DNA of 43,015 nucleotides from an uncultured bacterium (GTDB lineage: Bacteria; Bacillota; Clostridia; Oscillospirales; Oscillospiraceae). The DNA is taken from contig CANASS010000014.1 of NCBI GenBank assembly GCA_947364395.1, positions 1 through 43,015 of the forward strand. Reading direction: 5' to 3'. How positions within the stretch are numbered: the stretch's first letter is position 1; each line of letters begins with the position of its first letter. This document shows positions 23,226-31,660 of the stretch, piece after piece. The notes below the pieces were generated by a model. That model was not told where the DNA came from and did no database searches. It saw nothing but the letters and a program-made list of their open reading frames with translations. Made by a program: the position numbers and the translations under genes.

Positions 23226-25301
23226 ATGCCGCTGACACGAGACACTCCCCTGACCGACCTGCCCGGGGTGGGTCCCGCCAGGGGGAAAAAGCTGGAGAAG
23301 CTGGGCCTGCGCACTCTGGGGGACGCTCTGGACCACCTGCCCCAGCGGTACGAGGACCGGCGGGAGTGCCACGCCCTCCGGGACGCCCCCCAGGACCGGC
23401 CCTGCTGTGTGTCCGCCATGGTGGCGGAGGCCCCCCGGGTGAGCTTCCTCCGCCGGGGGCTGACCCTGGTGAAGGTGAAGGCGGTGGACGCCTCGGACAC
23501 GGTGCACATCACCTTTTTCAACCAGGACTACATCCGGGAGGTGATGGGCCGGGGGGACAGCTTCATCTTCTACGGACTGGTGGAGCGGCAGGGAAACCTG
23601 CTGGCCATGACCAACCCGGTATTTGAGCGGGAGGGTACCGCCCGGTTCACCGGGCTCATCATGCCGGTGTACCCCCTGACGGCGGGCATATCCAACAACC
23701 TGCTGGCGGGGCTCACCCGGCGGGCGGTGGACGACTGCCTGGAGGGCCTGCCCGAGGCGCTTCCCGCCCGGCTGCGCAGGGATCATCAGCTGTGCCAGAC
23801 TGAATTCGCCCGAAAGAACATCCACTACCCCGGGGATTTCGAGGCGCTGGCCGTGGCCCGGCGGCGGCTGGTGTTTGAGGAGCTGTTCGTCCTCACCTGC
23901 GGCCTGGCCCAGCTGAAAGACCGCCGGTCCGCCGGGGAGGGCCGGGTGCTGGAGGGGACCCCGGAGGAGTTCGCCGCCCTGCTGCCCTTCGCCCCCACCG
24001 CCGCCCAGCGGCGGGCCATGGAGGACATCGCCGCCGACCTGGGCTCCGGCCGTGCCATGAACCGGCTGGTCCAGGGGGACGTGGGCTCGGGCAAGACGGC
24101 GGTGGCCGCCTTTGGGGCCTGGGCGGCGGTGAAAAGCGGGGTCCAGTGCGCCATGATGGCCCCCACCGAGCTGCTGGCGGAGCAGCACGCCCGGACCATG
24201 GAGGCCCTGCTGGCCCCCGCCGGGGTGCGGGTGGCCCTGCTCACCGGGTCGGTGAAGGGGAAGGAGCGCAAGGCCCTGCTGGCGGCGCTGGCGGCGGGGG
24301 AGACGGACCTTGTTGTGGGCACCCACGCCCTGTTTTCCCAGGAGGCGGAGTACCGTGACCTGGGGCTGGTCATCGCCGACGAGCAGCACCGCTTCGGGGT
24401 GGCCCAGCGCTCCGCCCTGGCGGAGAAGGGAGGGGCCGTCCCGCCCCATGTGCTGGTCATGTCCGCCACCCCCATCCCCCGGACCCTGGCCCTCATCATC
24501 TACGGCGACCTGGACGTGTCCGTCATGGACGAGCTGCCCCCGGGCCGCACCCCGGTGGCCACCCGGCTGGTGGGGGAGGACAAGCGGGCGCGGATGTACG
24601 GCTTTGTACGCAAACAGGTGGAGGAGGGGAGGCAGGCCTATATCGTGTGCCCCTCGGTGGAGGAGAACGGCGGGGGCTGGGAGGAGGGGCCCGCCATGGA
24701 TTTGAAGGCGGTCACCGCCTACGCCAAGGAGCTTCGGGAGCGGGTGTTCCCCGACCTGCGGGTGGGCCTGGTCCACGGCAGGCTGAAGTCCAGGGAAAAG
24801 GAGGAAACCATGGCCGCCTTCAGCCGGGGGGAGCTGGACGTGCTGGTATCCACCACCGTCATTGAGGTGGGGGTGGACGTGCCCAACGCCTCGCTGATGA
24901 TTATTGAGAATGCGGAGCGGTTCGGGCTGAGCCAGCTCCACCAGCTGCGGGGCCGGGTGGGCCGGGGAAAGCACCAGAGCTGGTGCTTCCTGGTCACCGC
25001 CAGCCGCAGCGAAACCGCCCGGGAGCGGCTGCGGGCCCTGTGCGCCACCAACGACGGCTTCCAGATCGCCGAAGAGGACCTGCGGCTGCGGGGGCCCGGC
25101 GATTTCTTCGGCAAGCGGCAGCACGGCCTGCCCCAGCTGAAGGTGGCGGATTTCGCCGCCGACATGGAGCTGCTGAAGGAGGCCCGGCAGGCGGCGGAGG
25201 AGCTGATTGCCGCCGACCCGGAGCTGAAAAAGCCCTCCCACCGGCTGCTGAAAAAGCGGGTGCGGGAGCTGTTCCAGGAGAACGGGGCGCTGTTCAGCTG
25301 A
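23226..25301 (+). CDS. recG: ATP-dependent DNA helicase RecG
   Basis: RecG reverses stalled forks and migrates branched DNA. The 691-residue protein has the N-terminal helix-hairpin and wedge region (LTDLPGVGPARGKKL at 9-23, and an OB-fold near 60-135). An SF2 helicase core follows, with Walker A GDVGSGKT at 284-291 and the RecG-specific DEQH box at 385-388. SATPIPRTL gives motif III and QLRGRVGRG motif VI. Length is normal. The thiI promoter lies just after its stop. Confidence 0.97.
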   Translation: MPLTRDTPLTDLPGVGPARGKKLEKLGLRTLGDALDHLPQRYEDRRECHALRDAPQDRPCCVSAMVAEAPRVSFLRRGLTLVKVKAVDASDTVHITFFNQDYIREVMGRGDSFIFYGLVERQGNLLAMTNPVFEREGTARFTGLIMPVYPLTAGISNNLLAGLTRRAVDDCLEGLPEALPARLRRDHQLCQTEFARKNIHYPGDFEALAVARRRLVFEELFVLTCGLAQLKDRRSAGEGRVLEGTPEEFAALLPFAPTAAQRRAMEDIAADLGSGRAMNRLVQGDVGSGKTAVAAFGAWAAVKSGVQCAMMAPTELLAEQHARTMEALLAPAGVRVALLTGSVKGKERKALLAALAAGETDLVVGTHALFSQEAEYRDLGLVIADEQHRFGVAQRSALAEKGGAVPPHVLVMSATPIPRTLALIIYGDLDVSVMDELPPGRTPVATRLVGEDKRARMYGFVRKQVEEGRQAYIVCPSVEENGGGWEEGPAMDLKAVTAYAKELRERVFPDLRVGLVHGRLKSREKEETMAAFSRGELDVLVSTTVIEVGVDVPNASLMIIENAERFGLSQLHQLRGRVGRGKHQSWCFLVTASRSETARERLRALCATNDGFQIAEEDLRLRGPGDFFGKRQHGLPQLKVADFAADMELLKEARQAAEELIAADPELKKPSHRLLKKRVRELFQENGALFS

Positions 25302-25304
25302 AGC

Positions 25305-25333
25305 TTGACACAGGCCGTCCCGCCCTGTAAAAT
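25305..25333 (+). promoter_or_regulatory. Promoter for thiI
   Basis: A perfect TTGACA (25305-25310), a 17-base spacer and TAAAAT (25328-25333), starting 4 bases after recG. Confidence 0.75.
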
Positions 25334-25385
25334 AAAATACTGATTTTTAAGCGCTTTGACTATACAGAGGAAAGCAAGGGATATT

Positions 25386-26558
25386 ATGGCAGAAATTATC
25401 CTGCTCAAGCAGGGAGAAATGGTGCTCAAGGGCCTGAACCGCCGGGGCTTTGAGGAGAAGCTGATGGGCAACGTCAAGCGGCGGCTGAAAAAATACGGCT
25501 CGTTCAAGGTATACACCCGCCAGTCCACCACCTATGTGGAGCCCATGGACGAAAGCGCCGGCTTCGAGGGCGCCTGGGAGGCCATGAGCAAGGTGTTTGG
25601 GGCGGTGGGGGTGTGCCGGGCCAAGGCCTGTCCCAAGGACAAGGACGAGATCGTCAAATGCGCCGTGGAATACCTGGGGGACAAGCTCCAGGCCGCCAAG
25701 TCCTTCAAGGTGGAGTCCAAGCGGGCGGACAAGACCTTCCCCATGACCTCCATTCAACTGTCCCAGTACGTGGGAGGGGAGCTCCACGACCGCTATCCCC
25801 ACCTGACGGCGGACATGCACCACCCGGAGCTGACGGTCCATGTGGAGGTGCGGGACTTCGACGCCTACGTCCACGCCGACCCGGAGCCCGGGGCGGGGGG
25901 ACTCCCCGTAGGCATGGGGGGCCGGGCCCTGTCCCTGCTGTCCGGGGGGATCGACTCCCCGGTGGCCTCCTGGATGATTGCCAAGCGGGGGGTCATTGTG
26001 GATATGATCCACTACTACTCTTATCCCTACACCTCCCCCGAGGCCAAGGAGAAGGTGCTGGATCTGGCCCGGCTGCTGGTGCCCTACACGGGCAAACAGT
26101 GCGTCCACGTGGTCCCCTTCACCAAAATTCAGGAGGAGCTGCGCCGCTCCTGCCCCGAGGAGCTGTTCACCATCCTCATGCGACGGTTCATGATGCGCAT
26201 CGCCTGCCGGGTGGCGGCGAAGAATGGGATACAGGCCCTGGTCACCGGGGAGTCGGTGGGCCAGGTGGCCAGCCAGACCCTGGACGCCATGGTGTGCACC
26301 GACGCGGTGTGCACCGTCCCTGTCCTGCGGCCCCTGGTGGGGATGGACAAGGAGGAGATTGTGCGGATTTCCCGGAAGATCGGCACCTTTGAGACTTCTA
26401 TTCTGCCCTATGAGGACTGCTGCACGGTGTTCACCCCCAAGCACCCCAGGACCAAGCCCAAGCCCGAGGAGCTGGAGGCCGCCGAGGCCGCGCTTGATAT
26501 CAACGGGCTCGTGGAGGAGGCCGTGGACAATATCGAGCGGGTCATGCTGGACCTGTGA
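25386..26558 (+). CDS. thiI: tRNA 4-thiouridine sulfurtransferase ThiI
   Basis: ThiI adenylates and thiolates U8 of tRNA and can supply sulfur for thiazole synthesis. The 390-residue protein has an N-terminal ferredoxin-like and THUMP region (about 1-165) and a PP-loop SGGIDSPVA at 186-194. The motif LPYEDCCTVFTPKHP near the C-terminus holds the catalytic-region cysteines. No rhodanese domain follows, as is normal in Firmicutes, where a dedicated cysteine desulfurase usually gives sulfur; that gene is not adjacent here. ATG 25386 is preferred to 25356 because it gives the conserved start and has AAGGG 5 bases upstream. Confidence 0.95.
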   Translation: MAEIILLKQGEMVLKGLNRRGFEEKLMGNVKRRLKKYGSFKVYTRQSTTYVEPMDESAGFEGAWEAMSKVFGAVGVCRAKACPKDKDEIVKCAVEYLGDKLQAAKSFKVESKRADKTFPMTSIQLSQYVGGELHDRYPHLTADMHHPELTVHVEVRDFDAYVHADPEPGAGGLPVGMGGRALSLLSGGIDSPVASWMIAKRGVIVDMIHYYSYPYTSPEAKEKVLDLARLLVPYTGKQCVHVVPFTKIQEELRRSCPEELFTILMRRFMMRIACRVAAKNGIQALVTGESVGQVASQTLDAMVCTDAVCTVPVLRPLVGMDKEEIVRISRKIGTFETSILPYEDCCTVFTPKHPRTKPKPEELEAAEAALDINGLVEEAVDNIERVMLDL

Positions 26559-26583
26559 CCCGCCTGCGGGAGGGACGGGGGAT

Positions 26584-26664
26584 GTTACTTTCTCTCACGC
26601 GAGAGAAAGTAACCAAAGAGCGCGCATAGGGGCTGCGCCCCTATGTACCCCGCTTTTTACGGGG
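26584..26664. repeat. Cluster of three consecutive hairpins after thiI
   Basis: GTTACTTTCTCTC (26584-26596) pairs with its exact complement at 26601-26613. CATAGGGGC (26625-26633) pairs with GCCCCTATG (26637-26645). CCCCG (26648-26652) pairs with CGGGG (26660-26664) around CTTTTTA. None has a good T-tract. The next 175 bases (26665-26839) show no gene I can support. Confidence 0.6.
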
Positions 26665-26839
26665 GCTTCTCTGAACATCGCGGGCGGTTGAACCGGCTTT
26701 CGCGGCCTTGCGAATGGGTCTCCCTTCGATTTCCGGCCCACAGGGGCCTGGGTCCCGGTGAACTGAGGGGCTGTCCGGCCTCCTTGACCCGCCTCCCGCT
26801 GTGCCGCCCGGTTTTCGCCGCGGGGACGCGCCGCAGTCC

Positions 26840-27097
26840 CTACCGCGTCAGCTCCAAAGCCATTCGGAAGCCCGCCCGAAAGTGGGCCTCCTCCTCTTTA
26901 AATTGAAGGAGCCTCAGCTCCTCCAGAAAATCATTGAGCACACTCGCGGCGGTCTCGTCCAGCAGGGCCCGAAGTCTTGCCTCCTGACTCCGGGCGCATT
27001 TCTCGCTCTGCCGGTATTCGTCGTTTTGAATCAGGATCGCCTCGACCTCGTGCTCTCGCGCAAATGAGTGCAATATGTCAAACAGTGCGTCAGCCAT
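26840..27097 (-). CDS. Small hypothetical protein divergent from an XRE regulator (possibly DUF6809-like)
   Basis: The 85-residue product is helical and charged (MADALFDILHSFAREHEVEA to FRAGFRMALELTR), without membrane segments. The closing GFRMALEL recalls small Oscillospiraceae DUF6809-type proteins, a weak guess. I chose ATG 27097, which has AAGGGGCG upstream; an in-frame ATG at 27137-27139 would add 14 residues but falls within the operator-like repeat. A perfect sigma-A promoter drives it from the shared region with the XRE gene, so it is probably repressed by that regulator. Confidence 0.65.
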   Translation of the reverse strand: MADALFDILHSFAREHEVEAILIQNDEYRQSEKCARSQEARLRALLDETAASVLNDFLEELRLLQFKEEEAHFRAGFRMALELTR

Positions 27098-27128
27098 AGT
27101 ATCGCCCCTTTTAGTTTTATCAAGCCTG

Positions 27129-27182
27129 GACACAGTCATATTGTTCGCCTTTGATTATACATGAACAGATTGACTGTGTCAA
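27129..27182. promoter_or_regulatory. Consensus promoter and paired operator between the small gene and XRE gene
   Basis: On the minus strand TTGACA (27177-27182), 17 bases and TATAAT (27154-27159) form a perfect sigma-A promoter. An 18-base inverted repeat, left 27129-27146 (GACACAGTCATATTGTTC) and right 27163-27180 (GAACAGATTGACTGTGTC), matches at 15 positions. The right arm covers the -35 and spacer; the left arm covers +1 to +18. This fits repression by the XRE protein. Confidence 0.75.
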
Positions 27183-27198
27183 GAGGAGACGGAAAATT

Positions 27199-27411
27199 AT
27201 GGTCCCATTTCCTGAACGTTTGCGAAAAGCCCGTGAGCAAAAGGCTTTGCTGCAAAAAGAAGTCGCTGAGTATTTGAGCATGACAGCCCGCGCCTACCAG
27301 TATTATGAGGCGGGCAGACGCCGCCCGGATTATGAGACTTTGGTGGCCCTGGCGGACTATTTGGATGTGACCACGGACTACCTGCTGGGCCGGACGGAGG
27401 AGTCCGGCTGA
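27199..27411 (+). CDS. XRE family helix-turn-helix regulator
   Basis: The 70-residue protein is almost only a Cro/CI-type HTH domain. LRKAREQKALLQKEVAEYL gives helices 1-2, MTARAYQYYEAGRRRPDYET the recognition helix and turn, and LADYLDVTTDYLLGRTE the usual end. AGAGGAG lies about 10 bases before ATG 27199; an in-frame ATG at 27161 would start inside the operator region and has no ribosome binding site. With no other domain it should act as a small dimeric repressor, probably of the divergent gene. Confidence 0.9.
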   Translation: MVPFPERLRKAREQKALLQKEVAEYLSMTARAYQYYEAGRRRPDYETLVALADYLDVTTDYLLGRTEESG

Positions 27412-27433
27412 GGCGGTCCGTGGGAATTCCCCC

Positions 27434-27462
27434 TTGTGAGCCGGAGGGATTTGTGTTAAAAT
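27434..27462 (+). promoter_or_regulatory. Promoter for the DUF1846 gene
   Basis: TTGTGA (27434-27439), a 17-base spacer and TAAAAT (27457-27462), with a leader of about 50 bases. Confidence 0.55.
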
Positions 27463-27520
27463 TTGGAGGAATGAGCAGAGAGGGGGAAGGGCCGCTGTAC
27501 GTCGGGCGGCCCCAGTGATT

Positions 27521-29008
27521 ATGGAGAATAAAATTGGATTTGACAACCAGCGGTATGTGGAGACCCAGTCTGCCCGCATCCGGGAGCGGATATCCCAGTT
27601 CGGCGGCAAGCTGTACCTGGAGTTCGGCGGGAAGCTGTTCGACGACTATCACGCCGCCCGGGTGCTGCCCGGCTTCGCCCCGGACAGCAAGATCCGGATG
27701 CTGCTGGCGCTGAAGGACAGCGTGGAGGTGGTGGTGGTCATCAACGCCTCCGCCATCGAGCAGAGCAAGGTCCGGGGGGACCTGGGCATCACCTATGACG
27801 AGGATGTGCTGCGGCTCATCGACACCTTCCGGGGAGAGGGACTGTACGTGGGCGGCGTGGCCATCACCCAGTACGCGGGGCAGAACGCGGCGGACCTGTT
27901 CAAGCGCCGCCTGGAGGACCTGGGGGTGAAGGTGTACCTCCACTATCCCATTCCGGGGTATCCCCACGACGTGGCCCGGATCATGTCCGACCAGGGCTTT
28001 GGGAAAAACGATTATATCGAGACCACACGGCCCCTGGTGGTGGTCACCGCCCCCGGCCCCGGGTCGGGAAAAATGGCCACCTGCCTGTCCCAGCTCTACC
28101 ACCACCACATCCGGGGGGTGCGGGCCGGGTACGCCAAATTCGAGACCTTCCCCATCTGGAACCTGCCCCTGAACCACCCGGTGAACCTGGCCTATGAGGC
28201 GGCCACGGCGGACCTGAACGACGTGAATATGATCGACCCATTCCACCTCCAGGCCTATGGGGAGACCACGGTGAACTACAACCGGGACGTGGAGGTGTTC
28301 CCGGTGCTCCAGGCCATGTTTGAGGAGATCATGGGGGAGAGCCCCTACAAGTCCCCCACCGACATGGGGGTGAACATGGCGGGCAGCTGCATTGTAGATG
28401 ACGAGGCGGCGTGCGCCGCCGCCAGGCAGGAGATCATCCGGCGGTATTACGCTGCCCTGTGCGACCGCCGCAGGGGCCAGGGCAGCGACGAGATTGTGTA
28501 CAAGCTGGAGCTGCTGATGAAGCAGGCTCAAGCCGGGCCCCAGCTGCGGCCGGTCATTGAGACGGCGGAGAACAAGGCGGAGGAGACGGGAGAGCCCGCC
28601 GCCGCCATCCAGCTTCCCGACGGGCGGGTGGCGGTGGGCAAGACCTCCGAGCTGATGGGGGCGGCGGCCTCCGCCCTGCTCAACGCCCTGAAGGCACTGG
28701 CGGGCATCCACCGCAAGACCCACCTGATTTCCCGGGAGGCCATCGAGCCCATTCAGGCGCTGAAGGTGGGCCATCTGGGCAGCCGCAACCCCCGGCTCCA
28801 CAGCGACGAGGCGCTGATTGCCCTGGCCATCTCCACCGCCACCGTCCCCCTGGCCGCCCAGGCTCTGGACAGCCTGGACAAGCTCCGGGACTGCGAGGCC
28901 CACTCCTCCGTCATCCTCACCGCCGCCGACAGCGGGACCTACGCCAAGCTGGGCCTGCGCCTCACCTGCGCCCCCCGGTACCAGGGAAGCCAGCTCTATC
29001 ACAAGTGA
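27521..29008 (+). CDS. DUF1846 family protein
   Basis: The 495-residue protein matches the conserved Firmicute DUF1846 family, whose biological role is unsettled. Motifs include MENKIGFDNQRYVETQSARI at the start and the nucleotide-binding-like GPGSGKMATCLSQLYH near residues 182-197. The central ETFPIWNLPLNHPVNLAYEA block and the C-terminal LGSRNPRLHSDEALIALAIS are also present. The P-loop-like G-P-G-S-G-K suggests ATP or another nucleotide is bound. The start is uncertain: ATG 27521 gives the family N-terminus, but no strong ribosome binding site is seen, and a GTG at 27515 is possible. It is monocistronic with its own terminator. Confidence 0.9.
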   Translation: MENKIGFDNQRYVETQSARIRERISQFGGKLYLEFGGKLFDDYHAARVLPGFAPDSKIRMLLALKDSVEVVVVINASAIEQSKVRGDLGITYDEDVLRLIDTFRGEGLYVGGVAITQYAGQNAADLFKRRLEDLGVKVYLHYPIPGYPHDVARIMSDQGFGKNDYIETTRPLVVVTAPGPGSGKMATCLSQLYHHHIRGVRAGYAKFETFPIWNLPLNHPVNLAYEAATADLNDVNMIDPFHLQAYGETTVNYNRDVEVFPVLQAMFEEIMGESPYKSPTDMGVNMAGSCIVDDEAACAAARQEIIRRYYAALCDRRRGQGSDEIVYKLELLMKQAQAGPQLRPVIETAENKAEETGEPAAAIQLPDGRVAVGKTSELMGAAASALLNALKALAGIHRKTHLISREAIEPIQALKVGHLGSRNPRLHSDEALIALAISTATVPLAAQALDSLDKLRDCEAHSSVILTAADSGTYAKLGLRLTCAPRYQGSQLYHK

Positions 29009-29015
29009 CAAATGG

Positions 29016-29048
29016 AAAACAGCGGAGGGACAAGCCCTCCGCTGTTTT
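29016..29048. terminator. Bidirectional terminator between the DUF1846 gene and spoIIR
   Basis: AAAACAGCGGAGGG (29016-29029) pairs perfectly with CCCTCCGCTGTTTT (29035-29048). Runs of T on either strand suit the convergent genes. Confidence 0.9.
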
Positions 29049-29052
29049 GAAT

Positions 29053-29679
29053 TTAGGCGCTGCCCGTCAGCTCCTGCCACCACTCGATGAGCCGGAATTT
29101 CAGCACATAGCCCCCGTCCCGGCCGGTGATGAGGGCCACCTGGTCCTCGGACAAAACACCCTCTGCCGCCGTCTCCACGGACTCCTCCGCCACCGAGGCC
29201 AGGCACAGGGGCGGGAACACCACGCACCACCAGTTGCGGCCCTCTCCCGCCCCGATGGTCACCTGAAGGGCCCGGTACTGCCCGGCGGGCAGGGCAAAGC
29301 CGTCGTATTCTTTGGTGGGGAACCACTGGCCCGTCAGGGCGGCGGACACCTGGTCGTGACTGCCCGTCCGGGCCAGGGCCTCCGCCCCGGCCTGGGCCAG
29401 CTCGTCCAGATGGGGGGCCAGGATGGCTTCCGCCTCCTGGCGGTCGTCCACGCCCTCCAGCAGCTGGGAGGCCCGGGCGAGCACCGCGTCCCGCACCAGC
29501 AGCTTCCGGGCCTGGTCCCCCTCCGAGTCGGAGTTGGCCACCACGTGGAGGCGCAGTACCCGGCCGGCCAGGGCGGCTTCGCTGGCGTTGGCCCACACCC
29601 CCGCGGTGAGGGTGATGCCGAAGGCCAGCAGAAGGGCCGCCTCCCAGATGCGCAGCTTGGAAGAAGAGGTAATGTTCAT
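29053..29679 (-). CDS. spoIIR: Stage II sporulation protein R
   Basis: SpoIIR is the forespore-made signal that activates SpoIIGA to process pro-sigma-E in the mother cell. The 208-residue protein has one N-terminal membrane/signal segment (AALLLAFGITLTAGVW). The family core includes LRLHVVANSDSEGDQARKLL and GQWFPTKEYDGFALPAGQYR, then GRNWWCVVFPPLCL. I start it at ATG 29677-29679; a longer reading to 29790 would run through the promoter and the end of ispE. The ribosome binding site is weak (GGACGG), which is not unusual for low-level signal proteins. It shows that the organism forms endospores or descends from one that did. Confidence 0.95.
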   Translation of the reverse strand: MNITSSSKLRIWEAALLLAFGITLTAGVWANASEAALAGRVLRLHVVANSDSEGDQARKLLVRDAVLARASQLLEGVDDRQEAEAILAPHLDELAQAGAEALARTGSHDQVSAALTGQWFPTKEYDGFALPAGQYRALQVTIGAGEGRNWWCVVFPPLCLASVAEESVETAAEGVLSEDQVALITGRDGGYVLKFRLIEWWQELTGSA

Positions 29680-29711
29680 CAAAAACACCGTCCTATGTAC
29701 GTTTGTGGGTA

Positions 29712-29741
29712 CAGTATGGACGGTGTTTGACGCTTTTATAC
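29712..29741 (-). promoter_or_regulatory. Sigma-F/sigma-G-like promoter for spoIIR
   Basis: On the minus strand GTATA (29737-29741), an 18-base spacer and CATACTG (29712-29718). The -10 equals that of the N/Q-rich gene at 9630. It overlaps the end of ispE. In Bacillus spoIIR is sigma-F dependent, which supports the call. Confidence 0.6.
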
Positions 29742-30596
29742 GTTTGGACCGGCGGGGGCGCACAAAAATACGTCCCGGTAGCTGTTCCACAGACGGCCGC
29801 AGGCCTCCTGGGCCCGGTCCCTGTCCGCGAACAGGCCGAACACGGATGGCCCGCTCCCGGACATGGAGGCCCCCAGCGCCCCGCAGTCGATGAGGATGGA
29901 TTTGATTTCGTTGATCTCAGCCAGACGGCGGGGCTCCAGCACGTCCTCAAAGACGTTGTACAGCCGCCGGGCCACCCCGGCCAGGTCCCCGGCCTCCAGG
30001 GCGGCCATCACCCCGGCGGTGTCCGGGCGGCGGACGATTTTCCGCACGTTCACCCGGCCAAACAGCTGAGGGGTGGAGATGGAGAAGGGGGGCTTGCAGA
30101 GGGCGATATGGCAGGGGGGCAGGGGAGGCAGCGGGGTGAGGAGTTCCCCCCGGCCCTCAGCCAGGGCGGTGCCCCCCAGCACGCAGAAGGGCACGTCGGA
30201 GCCCACGGCCTCCCCGATTTTGGCCAGCTCCAATGGGGTCAGCCCCGCCCCGGTGAGGGCGTTCATGGCGGTGAGCACGGCGGCGGCGTCGGCGCTGCCC
30301 CCGGCCAGCCCCGCGCACACGGGGACGTGCTTGCGGATGGACACGTCTACCTGTCCGCCCCGCCCGGTGGCGGCGCGGAAGGCGGCGGCGGCCATCTGGG
30401 CCAGGTTCTTCCCCCCGGTGGGCAGAAAGTGGAGGTCGGACAGCGCCGTCCCCTCCTCCCCCTGGGCGGGGGCGACGGTGAGCTGGTCCGCCAGGGTGAC
30501 GGACTGCATCACCATTTGGAGGTCGTGGTAGCCGTCCTCCCGCTTGCGGAGTATGTCCAGGGTCAGGTTGATTTTGGCGTTGGCGGTGAGCTCCAT
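29736..30596 (-). CDS. ispE: 4-diphosphocytidyl-2-C-methyl-D-erythritol kinase
   Basis: IspE phosphorylates CDP-ME in the MEP route to isoprenoids. The 286-residue GHMP kinase begins MELTANAKINLTLDILRKR, with the conserved N-terminal Lys. It has the ATP loop PVCAGLAGGSADAA at 92-105, including the catalytic Asp in GSAD. The C-terminal motif GASMSGSGPSVFGLF is also present. AGGAGG is 8 bases upstream. The gene follows the S66 peptidase by 16 bases. spoIIR just downstream has its own promoter inside the ispE end. Confidence 0.96.
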   Translation of the reverse strand: MELTANAKINLTLDILRKREDGYHDLQMVMQSVTLADQLTVAPAQGEEGTALSDLHFLPTGGKNLAQMAAAAFRAATGRGGQVDVSIRKHVPVCAGLAGGSADAAAVLTAMNALTGAGLTPLELAKIGEAVGSDVPFCVLGGTALAEGRGELLTPLPPLPPCHIALCKPPFSISTPQLFGRVNVRKIVRRPDTAGVMAALEAGDLAGVARRLYNVFEDVLEPRRLAEINEIKSILIDCGALGASMSGSGPSVFGLFADRDRAQEACGRLWNSYRDVFLCAPAGPNV

Positions 30597-30612
30597 AAGG
30601 GGGCCTCCTTTG

Positions 30613-31650
30613 TCACAGGGTGGCTGGCTCCAGCAGGGTCAGAGTTTTTGCCCCGCAGTCGATCTCGTACTCCAGCCCCAGGGGGAACAGGCCGATGGGG
30701 TAGGCGTGGCCCACGTTCACGTTGTACAGGATGGGCAGGTCGGGCAGACCCGCCTCGAAGCCCACCACCTTTCGGTAGACCTCCTTGTAGGGCTCCAGCT
30801 TGTCCGCGAAGCCGGGCTTGCCCACCACGATGCCGTTGACGGCGTGGAGCACCCCTTGGGCCTGGAGGCCCCGGAGGAACCAGGTCAGCCAGTCCGGCCC
30901 AATGTCGTCCTCGCTGGTCTCCAGCAGGAGCAGCTTGCCCCGCCACTCCTCGGGGGAGGGCCACAGGGACGTGCCGAACAGCATCTCAAATACATCTATG
31001 CAGCCCCCCAGCAGGGGGCCGGACGCCTTGCCCTCCCCCTGGAGAACTTCATAGCCGCCGTTTGGGAACCGGGGGATGGTTTGGTTGATATTGGCCTCGT
31101 CCCACCACACCTTGTCCGTCTCATAGCTGCAAAATCCGCTGGCCGGGATGGTCCAGGCGTCTTGGGGGTGGAACAGGGTTTTGTCAAAGGCCTCCGCCGT
31201 GTACTCGTTGATGGACACATATTCCGCCCAGTTGTTCATGACGGCCCCGCCGTAGTAGGACGCCAGCCCCGCCTTATGCATCATGAAGTGGTTGGTGGTG
31301 GTGTCGGAGAAACCGGTAAAGATTTTGGGATTGTTTCTCAGCACGTCGAAGTCGATATAGGGCAGCAGGCGGACGGTGTCGTCTCCGCCGATGGCGTTGA
31401 ACACCGCTTTGATCTCAGGGTCCCGGAAAGCGTCCATCAGATCCTGGGCCCGGGCTTCCGGGTGGCGGTACAGGTAGTCCTCGCCCTTCAGGGCGTTGGG
31501 CATGGCCACCATCTGGAGGCCGTAGTCCCGCTCCAGCCGCTCTTTAGCCAGGCGGTATTTGTGGATAAACTGCTCCTCCCCCAGCATTCCTCTGGACAGG
31601 GAGACAATGGCGACTTTATCGCCGGGGCGCAGGCGTTGGGGCTTTAACAT
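30613..31650 (-). CDS. S66 family serine peptidase (LD-carboxypeptidase/MccF-like)
   Basis: S66 enzymes include LdcA, which trims L,D-bonds in recycled muropeptides, and MccF, which cleaves microcin C and related acyl-sulfamoyl adenylates. The 345-residue protein has the nucleophile Ser115 in FTGFSDTTTN, preceded by NAIGGDDTVRLLPYIDFDVL. The Glu is in LLETSEDD and the His in VNVGHAYPIG. The extended form and the GGDDTVRLLPYID block lean towards the MccF-like branch. I chose ATG 31650: the alternative GTG at 31659 is itself part of the GAGGTG ribosome binding site. It lies 10 bases after aroE in one run of genes. Confidence 0.85.
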   Translation of the reverse strand: MLKPQRLRPGDKVAIVSLSRGMLGEEQFIHKYRLAKERLERDYGLQMVAMPNALKGEDYLYRHPEARAQDLMDAFRDPEIKAVFNAIGGDDTVRLLPYIDFDVLRNNPKIFTGFSDTTTNHFMMHKAGLASYYGGAVMNNWAEYVSINEYTAEAFDKTLFHPQDAWTIPASGFCSYETDKVWWDEANINQTIPRFPNGGYEVLQGEGKASGPLLGGCIDVFEMLFGTSLWPSPEEWRGKLLLLETSEDDIGPDWLTWFLRGLQAQGVLHAVNGIVVGKPGFADKLEPYKEVYRKVVGFEAGLPDLPILYNVNVGHAYPIGLFPLGLEYEIDCGAKTLTLLEPATL

Positions 31651-31660
31651 AAGAATCACC

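Noticed and set aside
26643..27067. Plus-strand ORFs of 87 and 88 codons after thiI
   Set aside because: They overlap the minus-strand small gene, which has a consensus promoter and a ribosome binding site, and they start within hairpin repeats.
27151..27198. Longer XRE start upstream of 27199
   Set aside because: It would code through the operator and the divergent -10; ATG 27199 has the better ribosome site and gives the usual HTH N-terminus.
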